From NCBI GenBank assembly GCA_016291405.1, contig JAEEXG010000012.1:1-53571 (forward strand): a DNA stretch of 53,571 nt, read 5' to 3'. The first letter of the stretch is position 1; the number at the start of each line of letters is the position of its first letter. Positions 1 to 8,391 of the stretch are shown in pieces. The position numbers and the translations under genes were made by a program. Below the pieces are notes generated by a model that was not told the origin of the DNA, ran no database searches, and worked only from the letters and a program-made list of their open reading frames with translations. The stretch is from Lachnospiraceae bacterium. Lineage in GTDB: Bacteria > Bacillota > Clostridia > Lachnospirales > Lachnospiraceae.

Positions 1-249
1 GGATACTTCTTTAAGGTTGAAAGAGGAGACGGCCTCTGCCCCGGTAACGAGTTTGAAGGAGTGAGAAAAAACAATTTCTTTGGCACCTACTTACTTGGTC
101 CTATATTGATTCAAAACCCCTATTTTACAGAGTACATACTTAAGTTAATGGGGGTAAAAGAACCCACACTTGCCTTTAAAGACACTATCATAGCGGCATA
201 TGATAGAAGATTAAAAGAATACAAGGAATTTGATTTTCCTATTATTTAG
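1..249 (+). CDS. Type 1 glutamine amidotransferase (CobB/CobQ-like), C-terminal fragment
   Basis: The reading frame is open from base 1, so this is the last 82 codons of a gene cut by the window edge. The fragment holds the motif NNFFGTYLLGPIL, which matches the C-terminal region of CobB/CobQ-like class I glutamine amidotransferases such as GatD (N-x-FGTYLHGPL). In that family the histidine in this motif belongs to the Cys-His pair that releases ammonia from glutamine; here the residue is leucine (TYLLGP). That makes canonical glutaminase activity uncertain, and the catalytic cysteine lies outside the window. In Gram-positives a GatD-like protein usually pairs with a MurT ligase to amidate lipid II, but the partner cannot be seen. 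It ends 18 bases before the serine dehydratase gene and may be its operon partner. Confidence 0.6.
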   Translation, partial: GYFFKVERGDGLCPGNEFEGVRKNNFFGTYLLGPILIQNPYFTEYILKLMGVKEPTLAFKDTIIAAYDRRLKEYKEFDFPII

Positions 250-267
250 TCAAAAAAGGGAGAAGTT

Positions 268-1467
268 ATGAGAAGCATTAAAAGCGTATACAAAGTCGGA
301 CACGGACCTTCAAGTTCACATACTGTAGGTCCTTACAGAGCCGCAAAGATTTATAAAAACAAGCATAAGGATGCGGATTCTTTTTCCGTGTGCTTATACG
401 GATCCTTAGCCTGCACAGGTGAAGGCCATTCAACGGCCAAAGCCATTAAGTCTGCAATAGAAGATATTGTCATTGAAATAGACAGAGAAAAAACAGACTT
501 AAAGCATCCAAACACCATGGTGTTTAAGGCTTACAAATCAGGAAAAGTGATAGATGAATCAACCATCTATTCAATCGGTGGCGGCTCCATCAGATTTGAA
601 AATAACGACGGAGACGACTTTGTTGAAATCTATCCTCAGAAAAACTTTACGGGCATGTTAAAGACCTGCAAAAAAGAAGGCCTTAGCTTACCTGAGTTTG
701 TGTATAAGTCTGAAGGCGAAGAAATAAAAGACTTTTTAAAAGAAATCTGGCACGCCATGGAATCGGAAGTTGAAAGAGGCCTTTTAAAAGAAGGCGAGCT
801 TCCCGGAGGTTTAAAGATTACAAGAAAAGCAAAGCTTTTAAACGAAAGGCGATGCTACAACGAGAGCCCCGATGTAACAATGAACAGAAAGATTTCGGCC
901 TATGCCTATGCCTGCAGCGAAGAAAACGCCGATGAAAGCCTGGTGGTAACGGCACCTACCTGCGGAAGCTGCGGAGTTATCCCCGCTGTTTTATATTACA
1001 TGAGGCACGATAAGGGCTTTCCTGAAGAAGAGATAATCGATGCATTGGCGGTTGCAGGTTTAATCGGAAACGTAATAAGGACAAACGCCAGCATTTCAGG
1101 CGCCGAGTGCGGTTGCCAGGCAGAAATCGGAAGCGCCTGCTCAATGGCTGCGGGAGCCCTTGCTTGCTTATATAAGTTAAACCTTGACCAGATTGAATAT
1201 GCTGCTGAAATCGCAATGGAGCACCATTTAGGCCTTACCTGCGACCCCGTAAATGGTCTTGTGCAGATACCTTGTATAGAAAGAAACGCGGTTGCCGCAA
1301 TGAGAGCCATTAATGCCGTAGATTTATCGAGATTTCTTTATGAAACAAGAAAGATTTCTTTTGACGATGTGGTTGATACCATGTATAAAACAGGAAAAGA
1401 TTTAAGCGAAAAATACAGAGAAACAGCCCATGGGGGACTGGCTGCTTTGTACGGAGAAAACAAGTAA
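268..1467 (+). CDS. sdaA: L-serine ammonia-lyase (single-chain Fe-S serine dehydratase)
   Basis: This enzyme deaminates L-serine to pyruvate and ammonia with an oxygen-sensitive [4Fe-4S] cluster in the cytoplasm. The 399-aa chain starts with the beta domain (KVGHGPSSSHTVGPYRAA, a serine-dehydratase signature, about residues 8-27). It continues into the alpha domain with APTCGSCGVIPAVLYY (about 230-245), AECGCQAEIGSACSM (about 277-291) and LTCDPVNGLVQIPC (about 318-331), which supply the cluster cysteines. It is shorter than the roughly 450-aa proteobacterial single-chain form but carries both parts in one frame. The start is supported by AAGGGAGAAG upstream. nadE follows after 18 bases, suggesting co-transcription. 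The family is confident; specificity for serine over related amino acids is inferred. Confidence 0.9.
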   Translation: MRSIKSVYKVGHGPSSSHTVGPYRAAKIYKNKHKDADSFSVCLYGSLACTGEGHSTAKAIKSAIEDIVIEIDREKTDLKHPNTMVFKAYKSGKVIDESTIYSIGGGSIRFENNDGDDFVEIYPQKNFTGMLKTCKKEGLSLPEFVYKSEGEEIKDFLKEIWHAMESEVERGLLKEGELPGGLKITRKAKLLNERRCYNESPDVTMNRKISAYAYACSEENADESLVVTAPTCGSCGVIPAVLYYMRHDKGFPEEEIIDALAVAGLIGNVIRTNASISGAECGCQAEIGSACSMAAGALACLYKLNLDQIEYAAEIAMEHHLGLTCDPVNGLVQIPCIERNAVAAMRAINAVDLSRFLYETRKISFDDVVDTMYKTGKDLSEKYRETAHGGLAALYGENK

Positions 1468-1485
1468 ACTAAAACCGGAGGGATT

Positions 1486-2223
1486 ATGTATTCATTTGAT
1501 GCAAAAAAGGCCACTGAAGGCGTAGTTAATTGGATTAAAGATTTCTTTAAAGAAAACGGACCGGGATGCAATGCGGTACTTGGAATATCCGGAGGTAAAG
1601 ATTCTTCCGTTACGGCGGCTTTATTGGTTAAGGCTCTTGGTAAAGAAAGAGTAATAGGTGTCCTTATGCCAAAGGGAGAGCAGTCGGACATTGATATGGC
1701 AAGGCTCCTTGTAAATCATCTTGGCATTAAGTCTTATGAAATAAACATAAAAGATGCGGTTTCAGGCGTAGAAAACGAGATTTCAAAGACTGATTTAGAG
1801 TTTTCGACGGTGGCTAAAACAAACCTTCCTCCAAGAATCAGAATGGCAACGGTTTATGCCGTAAGCCAGTGTGTAAACGGAAGAGTGGCAAATACCTGCA
1901 ATATGTCTGAAGACTGGGTGGGATACTCCACAAGATACGGAGATTCCGTAGGGGATTTTAGCCCCCTTTCAAATTTCACAGTTACTGAAGTTAAAGAAAT
2001 CGGAAGATACCTAGGGCTTCCAAATGAACTTGTTGATAAAGCCCCCGCAGACGGCCTTTGCGGTAAGACGGATGAAGATAACTTAGGCTTTACCTATGCT
2101 GTTTTGGATAGATACATAAGAGAAGGCATTTGCGAAGATGAGAAAACAAAAGAAAGAATCGACATGCTTCATAAAAAGAATCTTTTTAAATTACAATACA
2201 TGCCTTGCTATAAGCCCGAATAA
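1486..2223 (+). CDS. nadE: NH3-dependent NAD(+) synthetase
   Basis: It converts nicotinate adenine dinucleotide, ATP and ammonia to NAD+, the last step of NAD biosynthesis, in the cytosol. At 245 aa it is the short ammonia-dependent form with no N-terminal nitrilase-type glutaminase domain. The N-type ATP pyrophosphatase P-loop is visible as GISGGKDSS (about residues 33-41), followed by TNLPPRIRMATVYAVSQ (about 110-126) and a C-terminal PADGLCGKTDEDNLGF segment typical of the family. A clear GGAGG ribosome site precedes the ATG. It follows the serine dehydratase closely. NH3 might come from serine deamination or from a separate amidotransferase; that link is inference. Confidence 0.92.
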   Translation: MYSFDAKKATEGVVNWIKDFFKENGPGCNAVLGISGGKDSSVTAALLVKALGKERVIGVLMPKGEQSDIDMARLLVNHLGIKSYEINIKDAVSGVENEISKTDLEFSTVAKTNLPPRIRMATVYAVSQCVNGRVANTCNMSEDWVGYSTRYGDSVGDFSPLSNFTVTEVKEIGRYLGLPNELVDKAPADGLCGKTDEDNLGFTYAVLDRYIREGICEDEKTKERIDMLHKKNLFKLQYMPCYKPE

Positions 2224-2250
2224 ATAAAGATTGTTAATATAAATGTAATG

Positions 2251-2301
2251 TATAACCCATATAATTTCCTTTGTAAACAAGAGGATTTCATATGGGTTAT
2301 A
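2251..2301 (+). promoter_or_regulatory. Hairpin sequestering the start codon of the GGDEF-EAL gene
   Basis: TATAACCCATAT (2251-2262) is perfectly complementary to ATATGGGTTATA (2290-2301). The right arm contains the ATG at 2292, the 27-nt loop contains the AAGAGGA ribosome site, and TTTTTT follows the right arm. Folded RNA would hide the start codon or behave as an attenuator-like hairpin at the gene's beginning. Pairing is seen directly; function is inferred. Confidence 0.5.
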
Positions 2302-4553
2302 TTTTTTCGATTTCAGTTTTAATACTTTTATTCTGTTTAATAATTGTTATTTCTTTTTTGTCATTTAAAAAGAAGACTCATTTAGGCAATCTGCAGGGAG
2401 ATGCTTTGATTGCCTGTTTTCTTTTGCTCGGAAGTTATGCTTTAAATGTTCAGATAGATAAAATTGAAGCAAAGGAAATCTTTTGCTCTCTTCAGTTTGT
2501 CTTTGCAGACATGATGCTTTTTATCACCCTTCTTTTGGTGTACGAAATAGCAGAAAGAAAACGCAATATTATTGCGATATCGATTTTAGGCGTGGGCCAG
2601 ATAATAGATGCAACAATATTTTTAACAAACAGATCCCATCATCTTTGGGGTAACTATTCAATCAGCACCGGAAGAAACATTAAATATGCGGTATTGGTGC
2701 CTAAAACAGGTCTTTTAGTCAGCATTATCTATGTTTTTATAATGCTTTCTTTAATGGTCTTTGCTCTTCTTGTTAAGATCAGAAAAAGTTCAAAGCTTTA
2801 CAGAACCAGATACGTAGAATCACTTATAATCGTGCTTTTGATGGTTGCTTTGCTTATTTACAGTTTCACCCAAAGCGGAAAGAAATACGGACTGTTTGCG
2901 CCTATTGCAACCGTATTGGTGCTTTCCTTCTATTACGTATCATACTGCGCATCCCCTCTAAGTGTCCTAAAGCAGATAAGCAGCTTTGTGGATTCTAACA
3001 TTCTTGACGGCATTATAATTTTCGACCATCACGGAAAACTTTTAAGAGCAAACAACAATGCAGTTTCTTTGTTTGAATCAAAGGCTGAAATGGCTTTAAA
3101 AGATGAGCTTTTAAAGAAGTTTCAGCTAGAAGATAAAGAAACGGTAGTGTGGAAAGAGATTAAGCAAAATCATTACGAAATCCACTATAAGCCCATTTAT
3201 GACGACAAAAATATCTTTGTTGCAAGCGTATTTACCTTCCATGACATAACGGAGAATGTATCAAGAATCGAAAAAGAACATAAAATGGCTACATTCGACC
3301 AGCTTTCAAACAGCTTTAACAGAAGCGGTTTCCTGGAAGCTTGCAGGAAGGTCCTTGAAGATACCGAAAACGATACAACCTATGCCTTATTAATAAGCGG
3401 TATCGTGAATTTTAAAGGTATAAATTCCTTATACGGAAGCAACTTCGGAGATAAGGTTTTAATCGGAATGGCCGAAAGCCTTCACTCCCTTCACCACAAA
3501 TTTGAAATGATTTACGGACGTACGGCGGAAGGAAAGTTTACAAGCTTAATTCCCTTTGAGTACGTTGACACGGTGGTTGAGGAGCTATCAAAACTTACCG
3601 TTGAAGGAGAAGACCACTCAAAGATTCACATCGATATCTGTAACGGCTTTGTGGTCATGAATGACAAAAAGCGCCCCATAGGCTACTACTATGAAAGAGC
3701 TTTGCTTGCCCTTGATAAGTGTAAGAAGAAAGTGGATACTCCGGTTTTGGAATACACAAAAGAAATGGCGGAAGAGCAAAGAAGATATCAGCTTATGCGT
3801 GAAGAAATGCGAGCTGCCATCGATAAAAAAGAGTTCTTCATTGTGCTTCAGCCTCAAATTGACATGAAAGAAAACAGGGTGTGCGGAGCGGAAGCTTTGG
3901 TTAGATGGAATCATCCTATTTTGGGACTTGTTTTCCCGGGAGATTTTATCCCCTTGTTTGAAGATAACGGATATATCACTAAGCTAGACAGATATGTGTG
4001 GGAAGAAACTGCATCAACAATAAGAGAGTTTATGGACAGAGGCGTTTATGACGGACATATTTCCATAAACGTATCAAGAGTTGATATCATGAGTTTTGAC
4101 GTTTGCGACTTCCTTATAAACTTAGTTGAAAAGTACAAGATTCCCGTTGAGAAGCTTCACGTGGAAGTAACGGAAAGTGCACTTGTAAACGGTAAAGATT
4201 CACTTGTATCAACCCTTGAAAAGTTAAGAGAATATGGCTTTATAGTAGAAATCGATGACTTTGGAAGCGGCTATTCGTCCCTTAACTCCCTAATGCACAT
4301 TCCTTTCGATGTTGTAAAGCTTGATATGGTATTTATGAGGGAACTTACAAAAGCTGAAAAGGATGAAATCATTATAGGCTCCATAGCAAAGATGATTCAC
4401 GACCTTCACGCATCGATAGTAGTGGAAGGTGTTGAAAATCAGGATAATGTGGACATGATTCATCGATTCAAAGGCGACGTATCTCAAGGATACTTTTATT
4501 CAAAGCCCATACCTAAAGAAATATTCCTTGAGTACGTATCTAACTTTAAATAA
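2292..4553 (+). CDS. Membrane PAS-GGDEF-EAL cyclic-di-GMP protein, likely phosphodiesterase
   Basis: This 753-aa protein probably hydrolyses the second messenger c-di-GMP in response to a membrane or ligand signal. Residues 1 to about 230 hold roughly seven hydrophobic segments, followed by a PAS-like domain (about 235-330, ending FTFHDITE), a GGDEF-like domain (about 340-490) and an EAL domain (about 500-750). The GGDEF signature is degraded to RTAEGKF, so cyclase activity is unlikely. The EAL domain keeps the key positions: AEALVRW, INVSRVD, VEVTESAL, IDDFGSGYSS, VVKLDMVF, VVEGVEN and SQGYFYSKPIP. The ATG lies in a predicted hairpin arm. A strong terminator follows the gene. Confidence 0.88.
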   Translation: MGYIFSISVLILLFCLIIVISFLSFKKKTHLGNLQGDALIACFLLLGSYALNVQIDKIEAKEIFCSLQFVFADMMLFITLLLVYEIAERKRNIIAISILGVGQIIDATIFLTNRSHHLWGNYSISTGRNIKYAVLVPKTGLLVSIIYVFIMLSLMVFALLVKIRKSSKLYRTRYVESLIIVLLMVALLIYSFTQSGKKYGLFAPIATVLVLSFYYVSYCASPLSVLKQISSFVDSNILDGIIIFDHHGKLLRANNNAVSLFESKAEMALKDELLKKFQLEDKETVVWKEIKQNHYEIHYKPIYDDKNIFVASVFTFHDITENVSRIEKEHKMATFDQLSNSFNRSGFLEACRKVLEDTENDTTYALLISGIVNFKGINSLYGSNFGDKVLIGMAESLHSLHHKFEMIYGRTAEGKFTSLIPFEYVDTVVEELSKLTVEGEDHSKIHIDICNGFVVMNDKKRPIGYYYERALLALDKCKKKVDTPVLEYTKEMAEEQRRYQLMREEMRAAIDKKEFFIVLQPQIDMKENRVCGAEALVRWNHPILGLVFPGDFIPLFEDNGYITKLDRYVWEETASTIREFMDRGVYDGHISINVSRVDIMSFDVCDFLINLVEKYKIPVEKLHVEVTESALVNGKDSLVSTLEKLREYGFIVEIDDFGSGYSSLNSLMHIPFDVVKLDMVFMRELTKAEKDEIIIGSIAKMIHDLHASIVVEGVENQDNVDMIHRFKGDVSQGYFYSKPIPKEIFLEYVSNFK

Positions 4554-4557
4554 GAAT

Positions 4558-4601
4558 AAGCGTAACTTATGCGACCAGTTTACATAAGTTACGCTTTCTT
4601 T
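4558..4601 (+). terminator. Rho-independent terminator after the GGDEF-EAL gene
   Basis: A 14-bp stem AAGCGTAACTTATG / CATAAGTTACGCTT with an 11-nt loop is followed by a T-rich tract (TCTTTTTG). It begins five bases after the stop codon. Confidence 0.85.
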
Positions 4602-4680
4602 TTGCCTTTTTTCCTTTGTTGAAAAAGCCTTTAAATTCTGACATAATTACTAGCGTAAGACACTTAAGGACAAAGAAACG

Positions 4681-6363
4681 ATGAATCCAAGACTATTTAA
4701 AAGAGTTATTTTTAATACAGTAATGGTTCTTTCTCTTATACTGTTTGCCGCAGTATTAAGAGCAATCAGTGTGTCCTCACAGTATGCAAGAGACTCTGTA
4801 AACATATTTGTTTTTATCATATATGAAAGTCTTTTGGCTTATTGGGGCTTAAACGTAATGAAAAGGATCATGAACATGGAAGTAAGAAGATACATGCTTG
4901 TTTCCTGTTTTGCAATGATCGTTTGGGTGGTTATAAGAACTATAAAATGGTATGTGGTTGCCTCCGTTGATATCGAACGGTTTCTTTGGTATTGCTACTA
5001 CATTCCCCTTCTGACACTATCATATTGTGTATACATGGCGGCAGACACTCTTTCGGAAAAGAACGAAGAGTTCTTTGCTCTTAGAAAAGCCATTATCTTT
5101 ACAATAACCGTCTTTATGGGTGCATTTGTGCTTACAAACGATATCCATAGGATGGTTTTTCAGGTTACAAAGGATTCGGCTGACGGCGCTCATTTATTGG
5201 GTTATTACATAGTTTCTGCCTGGATAGGAATCCTTATTCTGTGCGCCATTTTAAGGCTTCCCAAATATACGGATGTTAAATTTGATATAAGAAGGCTCAC
5301 CCCTTACGCCGTTGTGACATTGGGCCTTGCTTATTGCCTTATTTATTTCTTTAAAGAATTGAACGGAATAAGAGTGTTCGTTGAATTTACGGCAGGGTAT
5401 TGCGTATTTGCTATAGGCTTCTGGGAAAGCCTTATTTTAACCGAAATGATACCTTCAAACATGGAGTATCGCTGGTGCTTTAACCATTCAGGAGCAAAGG
5501 TAAGCGTTGTTGATAACAAAGGCCGCACCAGATACGCTTCTTTTGACGCAAGAAGCCTTACGGATTACGAAATAAACGAGCTTAAAAGCCACAGACTTAT
5601 AAAGCCTAATGAAGGAACGGAGCTTCTTTCCATGCCTATTCGTGGAGGATACGCAATCTGGGAAAGAGACGTAAATGAAATCCACAAAGCATACACAAAG
5701 CTTCTTGAAACCAAAAACGCCATAAAAGAAGCAACCGCGACTTTGGAAGAAAACATTGAAATAGAGAAAAAGCAGCAAAGGATTGCCGCTAAAAACCATT
5801 TATACGACATCACATTTTCTAATGTTTCTGAAAAGCTAAAATACCTTGATAATCTGATTAAATATGCAGGCGCCGAGGAAGACTCTGTTGCTTTAAGAAA
5901 GCTTTTAATAAAGATAGACTTATGCGGTGTATTTATAAAAAGAAAAAGTAACCTTCTTTTGTTAAGTGAGCAGGACATTGGCGACTTTACCGATGAATTA
6001 AAGCTTTGTTTCAGGGAATCTTTTGATAACCTAAATGACGCAGGTCTTGAAGCCGGCTTTGTGTTTAACAATATTTCAGACTTAGATTATCCCATGGCAG
6101 ATTTAATTTACGAAATATTTGAAGAAGCCATAGAGGCGTACATCGACTACATTAAGTCTGTTACCGTAATACTTGCAAAGAGCGAATTTTCCTTTAGGCT
6201 TACCGCAAATCTTTTATATAAGGATGATGTGGCATCACCCGTTTCAAAGGAATTTAAGTTAAAAGACAAAGGCGTTGTTAGCCTTGAATTTGAAAACACA
6301 AAAGAAGACATTACCCTTTCTTTTGACATATACGGTCCCAAGGAAGGAGGTAGCAAAGCATGA
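4681..6363 (+). CDS. 7TM sensor protein with degenerate histidine-kinase-like C-terminus
   Basis: The 560-aa protein begins with about seven to eight membrane segments (residues 10-255). Motifs FLWYCYYIPLLTL and FVLTNDIHRMVF are typical of the histidine-kinase N-terminal 7TM sensor domain. A small PAS-like segment (about 265-335), a coiled coil (about 340-375) and a kinase-like region follow. The stretch around IYEIFEEAIEAYIDY aligns by eye with an HATPase N-box (E-x-x-x-N), but the ATP/Mg-binding asparagine is missing and no GxG glycine boxes are visible, so it looks like a pseudokinase. Its stop overlaps the start of the next kinase gene by four bases (ATGA), implying translational coupling. 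The pair plus the downstream regulator probably forms one signalling unit. The input signal is unknown. Confidence 0.7.
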   Translation: MNPRLFKRVIFNTVMVLSLILFAAVLRAISVSSQYARDSVNIFVFIIYESLLAYWGLNVMKRIMNMEVRRYMLVSCFAMIVWVVIRTIKWYVVASVDIERFLWYCYYIPLLTLSYCVYMAADTLSEKNEEFFALRKAIIFTITVFMGAFVLTNDIHRMVFQVTKDSADGAHLLGYYIVSAWIGILILCAILRLPKYTDVKFDIRRLTPYAVVTLGLAYCLIYFFKELNGIRVFVEFTAGYCVFAIGFWESLILTEMIPSNMEYRWCFNHSGAKVSVVDNKGRTRYASFDARSLTDYEINELKSHRLIKPNEGTELLSMPIRGGYAIWERDVNEIHKAYTKLLETKNAIKEATATLEENIEIEKKQQRIAAKNHLYDITFSNVSEKLKYLDNLIKYAGAEEDSVALRKLLIKIDLCGVFIKRKSNLLLLSEQDIGDFTDELKLCFRESFDNLNDAGLEAGFVFNNISDLDYPMADLIYEIFEEAIEAYIDYIKSVTVILAKSEFSFRLTANLLYKDDVASPVSKEFKLKDKGVVSLEFENTKEDITLSFDIYGPKEGGSKA

Positions 6364-7619
6364 CACTTGTAGAACTTGCAGAAATTGTTGCTTCCATAAT
6401 TGTGGTCTTGATGGCTGTGCTTATCGTACAAATTTTTGTTAAGTGGTACAGGGCAAGGAGAGCATGGTCCGCATTTATAAATGCCGCGTTCTTCTTTATG
6501 GGCTTCCTAGAATACAGAATCTGCCTTGAAATTATAAGAGGCAACGAAATGCCCGAATATTTATCCCGCTTTTTAAAGCTTCCCATGGATTACTTTTTCT
6601 TAATCCCTGCGGTTATGGCTATGTACTGCGTCATAAGTCTGGTGGTTGAAATAAGGCTTGCCCGTACTTCCATTTCCCGTTCTTCAATCTTTAATGCGGT
6701 AAACGAAGTTGACTGCGGAATGATTTATTTTGACAGAACCGGAAGAATCATTCTTACAAACAGAAAAATGGCTGCCTTATCAAAGCGCATTTTTAAGTAT
6801 TATCCTTATAACGGAAACAAGTTTTGGGAAGATATAATTTCTTTTGAAAAAAATGACGTTTGTAAACGAATTGACTTTACCCAGAGCCCCGCATTTTTGT
6901 TTAAGGACGGAACGGTCTGGAGCTTTAACAGAGGCCTTATAAAGGATACTGATTGTAACTACAATGAAATCCTTGCTAAGGATGTGACTGTCCTATATAA
7001 GCAGACCCTTAATGCGGAGAAAGAGAACAAGCGCTTATCAACCCTTCAAAAGAGCCTTGGAAGAGTGCTTAGAAGCATTTCCGAAACAGGAAACGACGAA
7101 GAGCTTCTTAACTATAAAATCCGTATTCACGATGAGCTTGGAAACGCAATATTAAGGACAAGAAAAGCCTTAAGAAGTGATGACATTTCAAAAGAAAGCG
7201 TTCAGAATATAGTTTACGGATGGGCAAACACCATAGGCGCTTTTGAAAAGAACCTTTTGGAGAGTAAGACAAACGAAGGAAGCGGCTATGCAGACCTAGT
7301 TTCTCAGGCTAAGTCCTTTAACGTAAACCTTGAATTTAAGGGTAACTTCCCTAAGGAAGACCCCTTGGCGGTAAGGCTTGTAAGAGAGACAATGTATAAT
7401 TCAATCCGTCACGCATACGCCGACAACATTACGGTAAACACCTTGGAGAGGCCCGATTCTTACCATATTCAGATTTCAGATGACGGAAAGAAAAAGGTTG
7501 ATTCAATTAAAGAAGGCGGCGGACTTTCTTCTTTAAGAAAAGCAATTGAAGAAAGAAACGGCGAACTAAAGATAATAGCAAACGGTAGAGTAAGAATATT
7601 GGCAATACTTAAAAAATAA
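6360..7619 (+). CDS. Membrane sensor histidine kinase (partner of 7TM pseudokinase)
   Basis: This 419-aa protein has three hydrophobic segments (about residues 8-30, 38-55, 75-100), a PAS-like region (about 105-215), a coiled coil and a kinase core. KIRIHDELGNAILRTRKAL (about 255-273) contains the probable phospho-accepting His in an H-D/E-x-x-G/N-type HisKA_3-like box. The HATPase part has an intact N-box, ETMYNSIRHAY, then DDGKK and EGGGLSSLRKAIEERNG as G-boxes. It is translationally coupled to the preceding sensor, which lacks an N-box Asn. The two proteins may act as a heteromer in which this subunit supplies ATP. A LuxR-type response regulator follows after 18 bases. Confidence 0.8.
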   Translation: MTLVELAEIVASIIVVLMAVLIVQIFVKWYRARRAWSAFINAAFFFMGFLEYRICLEIIRGNEMPEYLSRFLKLPMDYFFLIPAVMAMYCVISLVVEIRLARTSISRSSIFNAVNEVDCGMIYFDRTGRIILTNRKMAALSKRIFKYYPYNGNKFWEDIISFEKNDVCKRIDFTQSPAFLFKDGTVWSFNRGLIKDTDCNYNEILAKDVTVLYKQTLNAEKENKRLSTLQKSLGRVLRSISETGNDEELLNYKIRIHDELGNAILRTRKALRSDDISKESVQNIVYGWANTIGAFEKNLLESKTNEGSGYADLVSQAKSFNVNLEFKGNFPKEDPLAVRLVRETMYNSIRHAYADNITVNTLERPDSYHIQISDDGKKKVDSIKEGGGLSSLRKAIEERNGELKIIANGRVRILAILKK

Positions 7620-7637
7620 CTTGAAACGGAGACTAAA

Positions 7638-8261
7638 ATGACAAATGTATTGATAGTGGATGATGCTGCCACAATCCGAATTCTTTTTGAAAGAATAATA
7701 AACGAAAGTAAAGATTATAATCTTGCAGGGTCTTTGGAAAACGCAAATGCGGCTCTTCCCTTTTGCATGCGTACAAGCGTTAACCTTGTAATCATGGACG
7801 TTTACACAAAGAACAGAGAAAACGGTCTTGAAGCCGCAAAGAACATAAAGAAAGAGTTTCCCGACATTAAGATTATAATTGCCACAAGCCTTCCCGAAGC
7901 TTCTTTCTTAGAAAAGGCAAAAGAAGCCGGATGCGAGAGCTTTTGGTATAAAGAGCTTGGAGAGTTTGGGCTTCTTGATATCATGAACCGTACAATGAAC
8001 GGAGAGCATGTATATCCCGATTCTACACCCGCAATCACCATAGGAAATGCAAAAAGCGTAGAGTTTACACCTATGGAAATGAAGGTTTTAAGAGAGCTTT
8101 GTAACGGTAAGCTAAACAAAGATATTGCGGAAGACTTATGCATGAGTGAAAATACCGTTAAGTTTCATATAAACAACATGCTTCAAAAGGCAGGATATTC
8201 AAATCGCTATCAGCTTGCCATCGATGCGGTGGAACAGAAGCTGATTGTTCCGGGATTTTAA
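7638..8261 (+). CDS. LuxR/NarL-type response regulator
   Basis: The 207-aa protein has an N-terminal receiver domain (about residues 1-120) with acidic pair DD at 8-9, a phospho-acceptor Asp in VIMDVYT (about 54), the conserved Thr in IIATSLP and the Lys in FWYKE. A C-terminal LuxR helix-turn-helix (about 143-200) reads FTPMEMKVLRELCNGKLNKD, then IAEDLCMSENTVKFHINN. It is the last gene of the sensor pair operon and is closed by a strong terminator. It should bind DNA as a dimer when phosphorylated by the upstream kinase. Targets are not visible. Confidence 0.9.
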   Translation: MTNVLIVDDAATIRILFERIINESKDYNLAGSLENANAALPFCMRTSVNLVIMDVYTKNRENGLEAAKNIKKEFPDIKIIIATSLPEASFLEKAKEAGCESFWYKELGEFGLLDIMNRTMNGEHVYPDSTPAITIGNAKSVEFTPMEMKVLRELCNGKLNKDIAEDLCMSENTVKFHINNMLQKAGYSNRYQLAIDAVEQKLIVPGF

Positions 8262-8272
8262 TCAAAATACAT

Positions 8273-8302
8273 AAAAAACCACCCATTAAGGTGGTTTTTT
8301 TT
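8273..8302 (+). terminator. Rho-independent terminator of the two-component operon
   Basis: An 11-bp stem AAAAAACCACC / GGTGGTTTTTT with loop CATTAA and a run of eight T closes the operon 12 bases after the regulator stop. Confidence 0.9.
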
Positions 8303-8312
8303 ATTAAAATCT

Positions 8313-8341
8313 TTGATATTCTTGAGAATGTACGATACAAT
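8313..8341 (+). promoter_or_regulatory. Sigma-A-type promoter for the SPFH operon
   Basis: TTGATA (8313-8318), a 17-nt spacer and TACAAT (8336-8341) lie 51 bases before the SPFH start codon and just after a terminator, so this is the expected position for a new transcript. Confidence 0.6.
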
Positions 8342-8391
8342 ACCTATGAGGCAAATTAGGGTTAAACTCTAAAGGCGAAAGGAGATACTAA

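Noticed and set aside
245-254. TTTAGTCAAA, identical to an array arm
   Set aside because: It covers the stop codon (TAG) of the first gene, has no partner arm at 28 bp and looks like coincidence; a similar TTTGACTAAA at 25219 covers the paaK stop codon.
977-1691. Minus-strand open frames across sdaA and nadE
   Set aside because: They mirror strong coding frames on the plus strand, lack ribosome sites and give low-complexity or Leu/Ser-rich products.
8262-8391. c-di-GMP or other riboswitch before the SPFH gene
   Set aside because: The leader is short and only a terminator and a promoter are seen.
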